Below are positions 1 through 8,519 of a stretch of DNA of 64,000 bases, piece by piece. The stretch's first letter is position 1. Each line of letters begins with the position of its first letter. Made by a program: the position numbers and the translations under genes. The DNA lies in contig NZ_QFFU01000005.1 of NCBI RefSeq assembly GCF_003131185.1, forward strand, positions 62,001 to 126,000. Direction: 5' to 3'. Under the pieces are notes generated by a model. The model did no database searches. It worked only from the letters and a program-made list of their open reading frames with translations, and was not told the DNA's origin. This DNA is from Pseudomonas ovata (GTDB lineage: Bacteria; Pseudomonadota; Gammaproteobacteria; Pseudomonadales; Pseudomonadaceae).

Positions 1-805
1 TCTGGCCCTGCGCCAGTGCCGCCGCCAGTGCGCCAATGAAGGTATCGCCTGCAGCGGTGGTGTCGACCGCCTGCACAGGATGCGCCGGCAGATGCTCACA
101 GGCCTGGACACCGGCCAGCAGCACGCCCTGCCCGCCCAGCGTCACGATCACATTGCGGGCCCCGGCTGCGAGCAGAACCTGGGCGGCAGTGGCGGCCGAG
201 GCCGGCGAGTCCACGTTCAGCCCGGTCAGTACCTGGGCTTCACTCTCGTTGGGGATCAGGTAGTCGATCAGCGGGTACCAGTCATCCGGCAATGGCTGGC
301 TGGCCGGTGCCGGATTGAGAATCACCGTACAACCCAGCTCGCGTGCCCGGCGCAGGCTGTGCAGCACGGTCGGTGCAGGCACTTCAAGCTGGCAGACCAC
401 CACCTTGGCGCCGGCCAGAAGCGCATCGAAGCGCTCCACCGAGGCAGGCAGCAATTGCCCATTGCCGCCTTCGACAATGACGATTGCGTTCTGGCTGTGC
501 TGGTCGACCAGAATCGAGGCAATGCCGGTACTGACTCCCGGCACCTGGGTCACGCCCTGACAGTCGACGCCCTCGACCAGCAGCGCCTCGCGCAGTTGCT
601 GGCCATAGGCATCGTCACCGACACAGCCGAGCATGGCCACCGTGGCCCCAAGGCGTGCGACCGCCACCGCCTGATTGGCGCCCTTGCCACCCGGCACGGT
701 GGCAAACGACTCACCGACCAGGGTTTCTCCCGGACGTGGCAGCCGCGGCACGCGCACCACCAGGTCCATGTTCAGACTGCCTATTACCACTACTTGTGCT
801 TGCAT
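1..805 (-). CDS. rbsK: Ribokinase, 3' end outside window
   Basis: Cytoplasmic PfkB-family sugar kinase that converts ribose to ribose 5-phosphate, the last step of this ribose operon. The N-terminal PfkB signature is present (GGKGANQAVAVARLG, near residue 38), as is the C-terminal one with the catalytic Asp (DTTAAGDTF). The reading frame is open to the left edge, so roughly 268 of about 300 residues are visible. The chosen ATG gives the usual MQAQVVVIGSLNMDLV start; its Shine-Dalgarno is weak. It lies 54 bp after rbsR in the same direction and is probably the last structural gene of rbsBACRK. Confidence 0.93.
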   Translation of the reverse strand, partial: MQAQVVVIGSLNMDLVVRVPRLPRPGETLVGESFATVPGGKGANQAVAVARLGATVAMLGCVGDDAYGQQLREALLVEGVDCQGVTQVPGVSTGIASILVDQHSQNAIVIVEGGNGQLLPASVERFDALLAGAKVVVCQLEVPAPTVLHSLRRARELGCTVILNPAPASQPLPDDWYPLIDYLIPNESEAQVLTGLNVDSPASAATAAQVLLAAGARNVIVTLGGQGVLLAGVQACEHLPAHPVQAVDTTAAGDTFIGALAAALAQGQ

Positions 806-859
806 GATCGTGGCCAGGGTCCTGTCGATAATGGAGTTTCAAATAGGTTGTCATAACGA

Positions 860-1867
860 TCAGGCATCACCTGATACCTTCGAGGTCGACTCGCGCACGA
901 CTACACGGGGCTCGACCCTGCGCTTTTCCACTGGCAAGGCCGGATTGGCGATGCGCCGCAGCAGCATGGCCGCTGCCGTTTCGCCCAGTTGCGTGATGGA
1001 CTGGCCCACCGTGGTCAGTGCCGGGTACACGTAGCGGCTGAGCTGGATATCGTCGAAACCAATGACCGACAGCGCCTGCGGCACGCGAACGCCCTGCTCG
1101 GCTGCGGCGCGTAATACCCCAATGCCGATCATGTCGTTGCCGGCAAAAATCGCCGTCGGCCGTTCGCCCTGCAACAGGCGTGCAGCGGCCTCGTAGCCGG
1201 CAGGGCTGGTGAAGTCGCTGTGTAGCGCCCAGTCGTCACGGGCCGGCAGGCCGGCCTGATGCAGCGCACGTCGATAGCCTTGCAGGCGCAACTCGGTCAC
1301 CACGGTATGCCGGGGACCGGCAATGCAGGCAATGTGTCGATGGCCCAGATCAATCAGATGGCGGGTGGCCAGCCAGGCGCCCTGCTCGTGGTCGATCTGC
1401 ACCAGATCCGCCTCCACGCCCTCCAGCTCGCGGTCGACGATCACCAGCGGCGTACGCACCGCCGACAATCCGCCTGCCATGCCCGCATCACCGTCGACCG
1501 AAGACACGATCAAGCCATCGACACGCTTCTCCAGCAGCACACGCAGGTAGCTGCGCTGTTTTTCCGGGTTGTCATCGGAATTGCACAGAATCACGCAGAA
1601 ACCGTTGCGCTCGCAGTGGTCCTCGATGCCACGCGCCAGCTCGGCGAAGTACGGGTTGATGCCGTTGGGGATCAACAGGCCGATGGTCGCGGTCGCCTGG
1701 GCTTTCAGCGAGCGGGCCACGGCACTGGGCACGTAATCGAGCTGCACGATGGCCGCCTCGACCTTGAGCCGTACCGCATCGCTGACCGGGCGCGTCTTGT
1801 TCAGCACATGGGACACGGTGGTATAGGAAATACCGGCCAGCGCCGCAACGTCCTTGATCGTCGCCAT
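860..1867 (-). CDS. rbsR: LacI-family ribose operon repressor
   Basis: Transcriptional repressor of the LacI/GalR family, 335 residues. It has an N-terminal helix-turn-helix (MATIKDVAALAGISYTTVSH), the hinge helix (YVPSAVARSLK) and a periplasmic-binding-protein-like effector domain that presumably binds ribose. The frame is open 18 codons further upstream, but the ATG at 1867 gives the canonical family start and lies 1 bp after the rbsC stop, which implies translational coupling. It is embedded in the operon it should control, with the likely operator at 5450-5463. Confidence 0.92.
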   Translation of the reverse strand: MATIKDVAALAGISYTTVSHVLNKTRPVSDAVRLKVEAAIVQLDYVPSAVARSLKAQATATIGLLIPNGINPYFAELARGIEDHCERNGFCVILCNSDDNPEKQRSYLRVLLEKRVDGLIVSSVDGDAGMAGGLSAVRTPLVIVDRELEGVEADLVQIDHEQGAWLATRHLIDLGHRHIACIAGPRHTVVTELRLQGYRRALHQAGLPARDDWALHSDFTSPAGYEAAARLLQGERPTAIFAGNDMIGIGVLRAAAEQGVRVPQALSVIGFDDIQLSRYVYPALTTVGQSITQLGETAAAMLLRRIANPALPVEKRRVEPRVVVRESTSKVSGDA

Positions 1868-1868
1868 G

Positions 1869-2864
1869 TCAGCCCTGCCGTTGTGCGCGATGACTGCGGT
1901 AGGTGTCGAGCACCACGGCAATCACGATGACCGCGCCAGTGATGATGCGCTTGGTCGGCTCCGTGGCGCCGATCTGCGCCAGACCGGCCGCCAGCACCGA
2001 AATGATCAGCACGCCGAAAAACGTGCTGATGATCGAGCCCCGTCCACCCATCAGGCTGGTCCCGCCGATCACCACGGCAGCGATCACTTGCAGCTCGAGG
2101 CCGGCACCGGCGTTCGGATCAGCCGCTTCCAGGCGGGAAATCTGGAACAGCGCAGCAACCCCGGCCAGCAAGCCCATCAGGGCGAACACCATGATCTTGT
2201 AGGGCTTGGGGTTGATACCGGCCAGGCGCACGGCCTCTTCGTTGGTGCCGATACCGATCAGGTAGCGACCAAACACTGTACGGGTCAGCACCGCCTGAGC
2301 AACGAAAATGACCAGCAAGGCGATCAGAAAGGACGGTGCGATACCAAAGGCGATGGGCTCCGACAGCCAGGCGAAGGCATCACCAATGTAGGCGGTGCGC
2401 GAGCCGGTCATCTGGTAAGCCAGCCCGCGCGCCATTTCCAGCACGCCCAGCGAGACGATGAACGACGGGATGCGCCAGGCCACGGTGATCGAGCCTGTCA
2501 CGGCACCGGCCAGAGTGGCACAGGCGATGCCCAGCAAGGCGGCTGGAAATACGCTCCAGCCCCAACCCAGGATCGCGACGCTGACCGCCGACGCCGCCAG
2601 CGCCAGCACCGAGCCCACCGACAGGTCGATGCCGCCGATGATCAGCACCAGCGTCATGCCCACGGCCAGCACCATCAGGTCGGGAATCTGGTTGGCCAGG
2701 GTGCTGAAGGTCTGATAAGACAGAAAGTGATCGCTGAGCGATGAAAACAGCACGATCATCGCCAGCAACGCACCCGCCAGGCCCAGGTAGGTGCCCAGGC
2801 CAAAATACTGGCCGCCGCGCCGAATGGGCAGCGACGGTGCCACGGAGTCTTTGGAAGGAGTCAT
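1869..2864 (-). CDS. rbsC: Ribose ABC transporter permease
   Basis: Inner-membrane permease of the high-affinity ribose ABC importer, 331 residues, BPD_transp_2 type with about eight to ten hydrophobic segments. The conserved GGIDLSVGSV segment and the GGTSLMGGRGSI cytoplasmic loop (EAA-like) are visible. Its start overlaps the rbsA stop by 4 bp (ATGA), so the pair is translationally coupled. It works with RbsA (ATPase) and RbsB (binding protein). Confidence 0.94.
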   Translation of the reverse strand: MTPSKDSVAPSLPIRRGGQYFGLGTYLGLAGALLAMIVLFSSLSDHFLSYQTFSTLANQIPDLMVLAVGMTLVLIIGGIDLSVGSVLALAASAVSVAILGWGWSVFPAALLGIACATLAGAVTGSITVAWRIPSFIVSLGVLEMARGLAYQMTGSRTAYIGDAFAWLSEPIAFGIAPSFLIALLVIFVAQAVLTRTVFGRYLIGIGTNEEAVRLAGINPKPYKIMVFALMGLLAGVAALFQISRLEAADPNAGAGLELQVIAAVVIGGTSLMGGRGSIISTFFGVLIISVLAAGLAQIGATEPTKRIITGAVIVIAVVLDTYRSHRAQRQG

Positions 2865-4411
2865 TGCACATGTCCGCTTGCGGCCTGGCCATTTGGCACC
2901 GCTTGTTGTTGATAACCGGCAAAAGCCGCTGCCAGCAGTTGGTCCTGCGTCCAGTGCTCACGCTCGAAGGTGTCGATCAGTTTGCCGGCTGATAGCACCG
3001 CGATGCGGTCGCAGATCAGCATCAGTTCGCGCAGGTCGCTGGACACCACCACCAGCGCCCGCCCCTGGCGGGTCAGTTCGCCAAGCAGCGCATAAATATC
3101 GAATTTGGCCCCCACATCAATGCCGCGGGTCGGCTCGTCGAACAGCATCACCGGGCAATCGCGCTCCAGCCAGCGCCCGATCACCACCTTTTGCTGGTTG
3201 CCGCCCGACAATTGCGAGACAAGCTGCCCGGGACCGGCACAGCGAATGCGCATGGCCTCGACCTGACGCTGTGCCAATGCCTGCTCACGCTGCGCACTCA
3301 CCACCCCGCCACGGGCAATGCTGTGCATGTTGCCCAGCGCGACGTTGGCCGCAATCGACTGCGACAGCAGCAACCCTTCGCCCTTGCGGTCCTCGCTGAT
3401 CAGCGCAATGCCGTGGCGCACCGCATCACTGGGCGAACCCAGCGTCACCGGGCGCAGCGGCTGGCCGAGCTCGACATGACCGCTGTCGGCGCGATCAGCG
3501 CCGTAGATCAGGCGCAACAACTCGGTGCGTCCCGAACCGACCAGGCCGGAAATGCCCAGAATTTCACCCTGGCGGACCTCGAACGAGACGCTGTCGACCT
3601 TGCCCCTGCGACTCAGTCCCTTGACCGACATGGCCACAGGCCCCATTTTCCGGGGCCCCAGGTCCAGGTGCTCACCCATCTCACGGCCGACCATCAAGGT
3701 GACCAGTTGCTGGCTGTCATAGCGGCTCATGGGCTCGATACACACCAGCCGGCCATCACGCAGCACGGCAATGCGCTGGGCAATGCGGGCCAGCTCTTCA
3801 AGCCGATGAGAGATATAGATGATCGAGACGCCATCGGCCTGCAGCCGGGCGATCTGCTCGAACAGCCTCTCGACCTCGCGCGCGGTAAGCATTGCCGTCG
3901 GCTCGTCCAGGATCAATACACGGCAATCGCCAATCAGGTTGCGGGCAATTTCCACCATTTGCTGGTGACCGATCCCCAGCTCCCCGACCGGTGTATCCGG
4001 GTCGATGGCCTCAAGGCCGACCCGGGCCATGGCCTGGACCGCCTGCTGGCGCAGGCGCTTGCGGTCGATCCAGCCCAGCCGCCCCGGCAACTGGTCGAGA
4101 AACAGGTTCTCGGCCACACTCAGGGTCGGCAGCAGGTTGAGTTCCTGCATGACCATGCGCACCCCGAGCTTTTCCGCTGCGGTACGACTGGCGGGCTGCC
4201 AGGGCTGGCCCATGAACTGCATCTGCCCGGTGCTGGGCGTCACCAGTCCGCCAATAATCTTCGACAAGGTGCTCTTGCCCGCGCCGTTTTCACCGGTCAG
4301 GGCCAGCACCTCGCCACGCAGCAGGGTCAGGTCGATATCGGCAATCACCGGCTGGGCGTATGTCTTGCCAATGCCGTGCACCGACAGCACAACCTCTGGG
4401 GGCGTCGTCAT
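2861..4411 (-). CDS. rbsA: Ribose ABC transporter ATP-binding protein (duplicated ATPase)
   Basis: Energises ribose import. The 516-residue protein has two ABC domains in tandem, as expected of RbsA/XylG/MglA proteins. The N-terminal half has a standard Walker A (GENGAGKST) and Walker B (LILDEPT). The C-terminal half has the degenerate Walker A typical of the family (GLVGSGRTELLR), the signature LSGGNQQKV and Walker B (MLFDEPTRGID). It is the second gene of the operon, 15 bp after rbsB, and overlaps rbsC by 4 bp. Confidence 0.95.
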   Translation of the reverse strand: MTTPPEVVLSVHGIGKTYAQPVIADIDLTLLRGEVLALTGENGAGKSTLSKIIGGLVTPSTGQMQFMGQPWQPASRTAAEKLGVRMVMQELNLLPTLSVAENLFLDQLPGRLGWIDRKRLRQQAVQAMARVGLEAIDPDTPVGELGIGHQQMVEIARNLIGDCRVLILDEPTAMLTAREVERLFEQIARLQADGVSIIYISHRLEELARIAQRIAVLRDGRLVCIEPMSRYDSQQLVTLMVGREMGEHLDLGPRKMGPVAMSVKGLSRRGKVDSVSFEVRQGEILGISGLVGSGRTELLRLIYGADRADSGHVELGQPLRPVTLGSPSDAVRHGIALISEDRKGEGLLLSQSIAANVALGNMHSIARGGVVSAQREQALAQRQVEAMRIRCAGPGQLVSQLSGGNQQKVVIGRWLERDCPVMLFDEPTRGIDVGAKFDIYALLGELTRQGRALVVVSSDLRELMLICDRIAVLSAGKLIDTFEREHWTQDQLLAAAFAGYQQQAVPNGQAASGHVQ

Positions 4412-4426
4412 GAAGGAGTCTCGCCT

Positions 4427-5386
4427 TTACTGTGGCTGGGTAACCAGTTCGACAGGCGTCTGGATCACGCCCTCGACGCTGCCCAGTGCCTCACCCTTGA
4501 TTGACTTGAGTGCTGCCTCAATGCCGAACACAGCCTGACGGGCAGCAAACTGATCGGCGGTGGCCAGGATGCGACCGTCCTTGAGCATCGGCTTGATGGC
4601 ATTGATATTGTCGTAACCGACGATCATGACCTTGCCGGTCTTGCCAGCGGCGCGTACGGCCGAGACGGCGCCCAGGGCCATGCTGTCGTTACCGGCCAGC
4701 AGCGCCTTGAGGTCGGGGTATTCATTGAGCATGGCCGAGGCGACGGCGTTGCCCTTGTCGATTTCCCAGTTGCCCGACTGCACGGAGACGACCTTGATCT
4801 GCGCCGCCTGCATGGCATCCTGGAAACCTGCGGTACGCTGCTGGGCATTGGTGGTGGTCGGCACGCCTTCGATGATGCCGACCTGGTCACCGGCTGCCAG
4901 CTTCCTGGCCAGGTATTCGCCGACCAGTTGCGCACCCTTGCGGTTGTCCGGACCGACGAAAGCCACCTCGATGTTCTTGCTCTTGAGCACACCGGCATCG
5001 AGCTGGTTGTCGATATTGATTACCTTGATCCCGGCGTCCATGGCTTTCTTGAGCACCGGCACCAGGGCTTTGGAGTCGGCCGGCGCAATGACCAGGGCAT
5101 CGACCTTAGAGACGATCATCTGCTCGACGATACGGATCTGGCTGGCGGTGTCGGACTCATCCTTGATGCCGTTGGAAATCAGGTCGAACTGATCGGCGTG
5201 TTCTTTCTGGTAGGCCTTGGCGCCGTCTTCCATGGTCAGGAAAAATTCGTTGGCCAGGGATTTCATGACCAGTGCGACCTTGGGCTTGTCAGCGGCCTGG
5301 GCCTGGAAGGATAGCAGCGGGGTCAGTGTGGTGGCCGTGGCGAACAAGGCAACAGCGAGCAAGCGTCCAGCGAAGGGCAGCTTCAT
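4427..5386 (-). CDS. rbsB: Ribose-binding periplasmic protein
   Basis: Periplasmic D-ribose receptor for the RbsAC importer, 319 residues. A signal peptide of about 31 residues (positive start, hydrophobic core, cleavage after FQAQA) precedes a Peripla_BP_4 fold starting KPKVALVMKSLANEFF. The segments GNDSMALGAVSAV and IVGYDNI are typical of the RbsB family. It is the first gene of the operon, and its promoter region carries a LacI-type palindrome 64 bp upstream of the ATG. Confidence 0.94.
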   Translation of the reverse strand: MKLPFAGRLLAVALFATATTLTPLLSFQAQAADKPKVALVMKSLANEFFLTMEDGAKAYQKEHADQFDLISNGIKDESDTASQIRIVEQMIVSKVDALVIAPADSKALVPVLKKAMDAGIKVINIDNQLDAGVLKSKNIEVAFVGPDNRKGAQLVGEYLARKLAAGDQVGIIEGVPTTTNAQQRTAGFQDAMQAAQIKVVSVQSGNWEIDKGNAVASAMLNEYPDLKALLAGNDSMALGAVSAVRAAGKTGKVMIVGYDNINAIKPMLKDGRILATADQFAARQAVFGIEAALKSIKGEALGSVEGVIQTPVELVTQPQ

Positions 5387-5449
5387 GGGTGTCTCCGATT
5401 CTTGTGATTATTGTTGGGTCGCGCGCTGGGTCGGTGACTAAAATCGACA

Positions 5450-5463
5450 CGCAAACGTTTGCG
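5450..5463. promoter_or_regulatory. LacI-family operator, probably for RbsR
   Basis: Perfect 14-bp palindrome CGCAAACGTTTGCG, 64 bp upstream of rbsB. It has the central CG and the symmetrical AAACGTTT core expected for LacI/GalR regulators. Assignment to RbsR is inferred from the adjacent operon. Confidence 0.75.
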
Positions 5464-5504
5464 AGACCCTCACTATCGAAGCGAATCCCGGTTTTGTCAA
5501 CTTT

Positions 5505-5906
5505 TCAGACGTGCGCGCTGAGCACGGCCGCAGGTTTGTTCAGGGCCGTGATCAGCAGGCCGGAGACCAACTGGATATCACTGTTGGCCAACATCACCTG
5601 GCGTTGCAGGCTGAGAATGCGCGGCAGACGCACCACATCGGGCTGCACCGACTTGAGCGCCTCACGCAGTTCCTGACGCAACTTGCGCAAGTGCTCATGC
5701 AGCTCGGCCAGACGATCGACCAGTGTGTCGACCACCGGCCCCATGCCGGAGCCGTTCTGTTTTGCAGGTTTGCTCGACACGCCCTCCAGCGTCAACGGCG
5801 TGCGCGCGCTTGCGTGCTCGTCATCGACCTGCGGCGTCTGGCCGACCGCCCCGCTCGGGTGGGCAAGGGTTACAAAAGCTGCTGGCAGTCCAACGGACAG
5901 CGACAT
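5505..5906 (-). CDS. Hypothetical protein with central helical segment
   Basis: 133-residue protein of a type I do not recognise. The N-terminus (MSLSVGLPAAFVTLAHPSG) is followed by a polar, possibly disordered linker to about residue 50. A charged, leucine-rich, probably coiled-coil stretch follows (VDRLAELHEHLRKLRQELREA), then a C-terminal helical region. The ATG at 5906 was chosen over two upstream in-frame codons because AGAGGA sits 6 bp before it. It is transcribed away from the rbs promoter and ends about 40 bp from the RbsR palindrome. It stands alone, so context gives no function. Confidence 0.6.
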   Translation of the reverse strand: MSLSVGLPAAFVTLAHPSGAVGQTPQVDDEHASARTPLTLEGVSSKPAKQNGSGMGPVVDTLVDRLAELHEHLRKLRQELREALKSVQPDVVRLPRILSLQRQVMLANSDIQLVSGLLITALNKPAAVLSAHV

Positions 5907-5993
5907 GATCATTCCTCTGATGAATTCCAGTCCTGTCAGGGCATCGGCCGCCAGCGTCATTTCTTCACGACCGTTGAGCGCCAGCCTGCGGCC

Positions 5994-6218
5994 TCAATCC
6001 TCGGGCTTGACCGTCGCGACCTCGTCGGCACGCACCCGGATACGCTTGCCGGCTATATCGGTGAACTCGTAAAACCCGTCTGCCGTGCGAGTGCGCGGGG
6101 CATCTTCGGTGACGTATTGCGTGCCGTTCTGCAAGGTCACCACCGTAGGCGAAGAACAACCTGTCAGGCTTGCGCCCACCAGAGCCAGCACGGCCAGAAT
6201 CCGTATCGATGTATTCAT
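5994..6218 (-). CDS. YgdI/YgdR-type small lipoprotein
   Basis: Small 74-residue predicted outer-membrane lipoprotein. The signal peptide ends in a lipobox (GASLTGC), followed by the SSPTVVTLQNGT segment and a compact beta domain (GFYEFTDIAGKRIRV) characteristic of the YgdI/YgdR (DUF903) family. The second of two close ATGs is chosen because GGGGTGA lies 6 bp upstream. A paralogue lies at 22044-22268. Function is not established for the family; an envelope role is inferred only from the lipobox. Confidence 0.82.
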   Translation of the reverse strand: MNTSIRILAVLALVGASLTGCSSPTVVTLQNGTQYVTEDAPRTRTADGFYEFTDIAGKRIRVRADEVATVKPED

Positions 6219-6379
6219 GAGCATTCACCCCAAGCTCCGGCACCACGCCGGGATAGCACACAGATTAACCTGTGCCGGGCCATTTGCCGACCTGCCGGCG
6301 AGAGCGCCCACCGCTGGGCGCAATCGCTGGCCAAGTCATTGATTCACGACAGGGTTGCGAAACTTGCAAAGCTGAAATA

Positions 6380-6395
6380 CTGTACGCCCATACAG
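6380..6395 (+). promoter_or_regulatory. LexA (SOS) box upstream of DUF1654-endA
   Basis: CTGTACGCCCATACAG matches the LexA consensus CTGT-N8-ACAG exactly. It ends 19 bp before the GTG start of the DUF1654 gene, close enough for LexA to block its promoter. Confidence 0.8.
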
Positions 6396-6414
6396 ATAAC
6401 CAGGAGGCTACACC

Positions 6415-6666
6415 GTGGCCAAAAAAAGCGCAGCGCCCCCCTCTCCACCCAGCTCCTACGAGCGCCTGGGTCTTCGCATCCAGAAGATCATCAACGCGCC
6501 TGCCGCGCAAAAGGCCAGGTCCGCTCTGATCACCCGGCACCCCGACGAACTGGAAGACGACTGGGCACAATTGCTCGAAGAAATCGCCGAAAACGATAAC
6601 GTCACCCTCGCCTGGCGCGACGACGGAGGCGTACAGATTTTCTGGACCGTGCCCAAGGAAGACTGA
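6415..6666 (+). CDS. DUF1654 family protein, SOS-controlled
   Basis: 83-residue soluble protein of the Pseudomonas DUF1654 family (SSYERLGLRIQKIIN; ALITRHPDELEDDWAQLLEEIAENDNV; C-terminal WRDDGGVQIFW). Translation starts at GTG with an excellent AGGAGG 7 bp upstream. A perfect LexA box overlaps the promoter region, and endonuclease I follows 4 bp after the stop, so the two form a DNA-damage-inducible operon. The biochemical role of DUF1654 is unknown to me. Co-transcription with a DNase suggests a part in DNA damage, phage defence or DNA release, but that is inference. Confidence 0.85.
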   Translation: MAKKSAAPPSPPSSYERLGLRIQKIINAPAAQKARSALITRHPDELEDDWAQLLEEIAENDNVTLAWRDDGGVQIFWTVPKED

Positions 6667-6670
6667 GGCA

Positions 6671-7387
6671 ATGACCGTCGGATTGGGCACCCTGCTGCGT
6701 GCCACCCTGCTTATCGGCGTGCCCTTGGGGGGCCTTGCGCTGAATGCGCACGCCCAGGCGCCGCGCACGTTCAGTGAAGCCAAGACCATCGCCTGGAAAC
6801 TCTACGCACCACAGTCCACCGAGTTTTATTGCGGCTGCAAGTACACCGGCAACCGCATCGACCTGGCCAGCTGTGGTTATGTACCGCGCAAAAACCCAAA
6901 GCGGGCGCAGCGCATCGAGTGGGAGCACATCGTTTCGGCCTGGCAGATCGGCCATCAACGCCAGTGCTGGCAGAACGGCGGGCGCAAGAACTGCTCACGT
7001 CACGACAAGCCTTTCCAGCTCGCCGAGGCCGACTTGCATAACCTGGTGCCCAGCATTGGCGAAGTGAATGCCGATCGCAGCAATTTCAGCTTTGGCTGGG
7101 TGGCCGAGCAGAAAAACCAGTACGGCACTTGTCAGACGTACGTGGATTTCAAGACCCGCAAAGTCATGCCCCGGGCCTCGATTCGCGGCATGGTTGCACG
7201 CACCCACTTCTACATGAGCAAGCACTACAACCTGCGCCTGTCACGGCAGGACCAGCAGCTCTATCAGGCCTGGAACAAGACCTACCCGCCACAAGCCTGG
7301 GAGCGCCAGCGCAACCAGCGTGTGGCGTGTGTGATGGGACGTGGCAACGAGTTTGTCGGACCGGTCAACCTGAACGCCTGCCGTTGA
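6671..7387 (+). CDS. endA: Endonuclease I (periplasmic/secreted DNase)
   Basis: Non-specific DNase of the endonuclease I family (EndA/Dns/Vvn type), 238 residues. An N-terminal signal peptide is cleaved around AHAQA (residue 29). The metal-dependent active-site region is conserved: RIEWEHIVSAW, the HNH-like DLHNLVPSIGEVNADRSN, and several paired cysteines as in exported family members. It is coupled to the DUF1654 gene (4-bp gap) behind a LexA box, so expression should rise on DNA damage. It converges on map, with a strong hairpin in the 34-bp gap. Confidence 0.92.
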   Translation: MTVGLGTLLRATLLIGVPLGGLALNAHAQAPRTFSEAKTIAWKLYAPQSTEFYCGCKYTGNRIDLASCGYVPRKNPKRAQRIEWEHIVSAWQIGHQRQCWQNGGRKNCSRHDKPFQLAEADLHNLVPSIGEVNADRSNFSFGWVAEQKNQYGTCQTYVDFKTRKVMPRASIRGMVARTHFYMSKHYNLRLSRQDQQLYQAWNKTYPPQAWERQRNQRVACVMGRGNEFVGPVNLNACR

Positions 7388-7394
7388 ACGCGAC

Positions 7395-7415
7395 CGCCCG
7401 GCCAGAGGCCGGGCG
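7395..7415. terminator. Hairpin between convergent endA and map
   Basis: Perfect 9-bp inverted repeat CGCCCGGCC / GGCCGGGCG with a 3-nt loop, in the short gap between two convergent genes. No T-run follows on either strand, so it is at best a bidirectional or barrier-type terminator. Confidence 0.5.
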
Positions 7416-7421
7416 ACCTGC

Positions 7422-8213
7422 TCAGATGGCCGGGTAGTCCCCCGTACCCTCAGGCCAGGGTGTCAGCAACTCAAAGCCGGTCTCGGTCACCGCGACCATG
7501 TGCTCCCACTGTGCCGACAGCGACAAGTCGCGGGTCAACACCGTCCAGCCATCATCCAGCGTACGGGTGCCAGGCTTGCCGGCATTGATCATCGGTTCAA
7601 TTGTGAACACCATGCCCGGCTTGAGCTTGAGTCCCTTGCCCGGTGTGCCGTAGTGCAATACCTGGGGCTCATCGTGATAAACCTGGCCAATGCCATGCCC
7701 GCAATACTCGCGCACCACACTGAAGCCTTCACGGTGCGCCACGGTCTGGATGGCATGACCAATATCGCCCAGCGTTGCACCGGGGCGCACGGCATGGATG
7801 CCGGCACGGGTCGCCTCATAAGTGGTATCGACCAGTCGCCTGGCCAGCGGACTGACCTCCCCCACCAGGTACATGCGACTGGTGTCGCCGTACCAGCCAT
7901 CCTTGATGATCGCCACGTCGATGTTGACGATATCGCCGTCCTTGAGCACATCGGTGGCCGAAGGAATGCCATGGCACACCACGGCATTGGGCGAGATGCA
8001 GGTGGTCTTGGTAAAGCCGTGATAGCCGACGTTGGCCGGAATCACTTTCAGCTCTTCGACGATATAGCGATTGCAGATATCGTCCAGCGCCTCGGTGCTG
8101 ACCCCAGCCTTGACGTGGGGCTTGATCATGGCCAGCACCTCGGCTGCAAGCCGACCGGCGATGCGCAGCGCCACCAGGTCCTGCTCGCTCTTGAGGGGTA
8201 CACCGCGGCTCAT
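7422..8213 (-). CDS. map: Type I methionine aminopeptidase, second-copy type
   Basis: Removes initiator methionine from nascent proteins; a cytosolic dimetal enzyme of 263 residues. All expected metal ligands are visible: Asp in NIDVAI, Asp in GDTSRM, His in GHGIG, Glu in TIEPM and Glu in AQWEHM. The start overlaps the stop of the ParD-like gene by 4 bp (ATGA), so the two are translationally coupled. The housekeeping map of pseudomonads usually lies near rpsB-tsf; this copy is elsewhere and may be an accessory one, which is inference from context. Confidence 0.92.
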   Translation of the reverse strand: MSRGVPLKSEQDLVALRIAGRLAAEVLAMIKPHVKAGVSTEALDDICNRYIVEELKVIPANVGYHGFTKTTCISPNAVVCHGIPSATDVLKDGDIVNIDVAIIKDGWYGDTSRMYLVGEVSPLARRLVDTTYEATRAGIHAVRPGATLGDIGHAIQTVAHREGFSVVREYCGHGIGQVYHDEPQVLHYGTPGKGLKLKPGMVFTIEPMINAGKPGTRTLDDGWTVLTRDLSLSAQWEHMVAVTETGFELLTPWPEGTGDYPAI

Positions 8214-8452
8214 GATGCCACCCGCTCGGCTGCCGCCATATCCAGCAACTGGACACCCAGGACCACGCCCTGGCTGTTTTCGGCCTTGAGCAGCAATTGA
8301 CAGATGTCGCTGTAGGCCAGTGTCGGATTGAGCTCGGCCAGCATGCCGACCCGCATCCAGTGCTCGGCCTGAGCGTTAATTGATCGACTCAAGGCGGCAC
8401 TGGCCGTGCGCACATTGGCATGCATATGTTCGGAAATTTTAACCAGACCCAT
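8210..8452 (-). CDS. ParD-like family protein (antitoxin-like)
   Basis: 80-residue protein beginning MGLVKISEHMHANVRTA, matching the ParD-like (PF11903) ribbon-helix-helix-type family, with a helical C-terminal half (WMRVGMLAELNPTLAYSDICQLLL). The ATG at 8452 is preferred because GAGAGG lies just upstream; a longer in-frame start would run into the operator. No ParE-type toxin is present; the downstream partner, overlapping by 4 bp, is methionine aminopeptidase. An AT-rich perfect inverted repeat 29 bp upstream suggests autoregulation. Confidence 0.78.
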   Translation of the reverse strand: MGLVKISEHMHANVRTASAALSRSINAQAEHWMRVGMLAELNPTLAYSDICQLLLKAENSQGVVLGVQLLDMAAAERVAS

Positions 8453-8480
8453 GTTTGACCTCTCGCTGAATATACAAAGC

Positions 8481-8497
8481 ATATACGTTTCGTATAT
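8481..8497. promoter_or_regulatory. Inverted repeat in front of the parD-like/map operon
   Basis: ATATACG-TTT-CGTATAT, perfect 7-bp arms, nested in a longer GAATATAC...GTATATTC repeat (8469-8499). It probably overlaps the promoter of the ParD-like gene and is a good candidate for an autoregulatory operator, as in ParD-type systems (inferred). Confidence 0.6.
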
Positions 8498-8519
8498 TCA
8501 CGAACAAGCATGGAATGTC

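Noticed and set aside
5965..6261. 98-codon minus-strand frame overlapping the YgdR-type lipoprotein
   Set aside because: Another frame of the same strand; the lipoprotein frame has a signal peptide, lipobox and family motif, this one has none.
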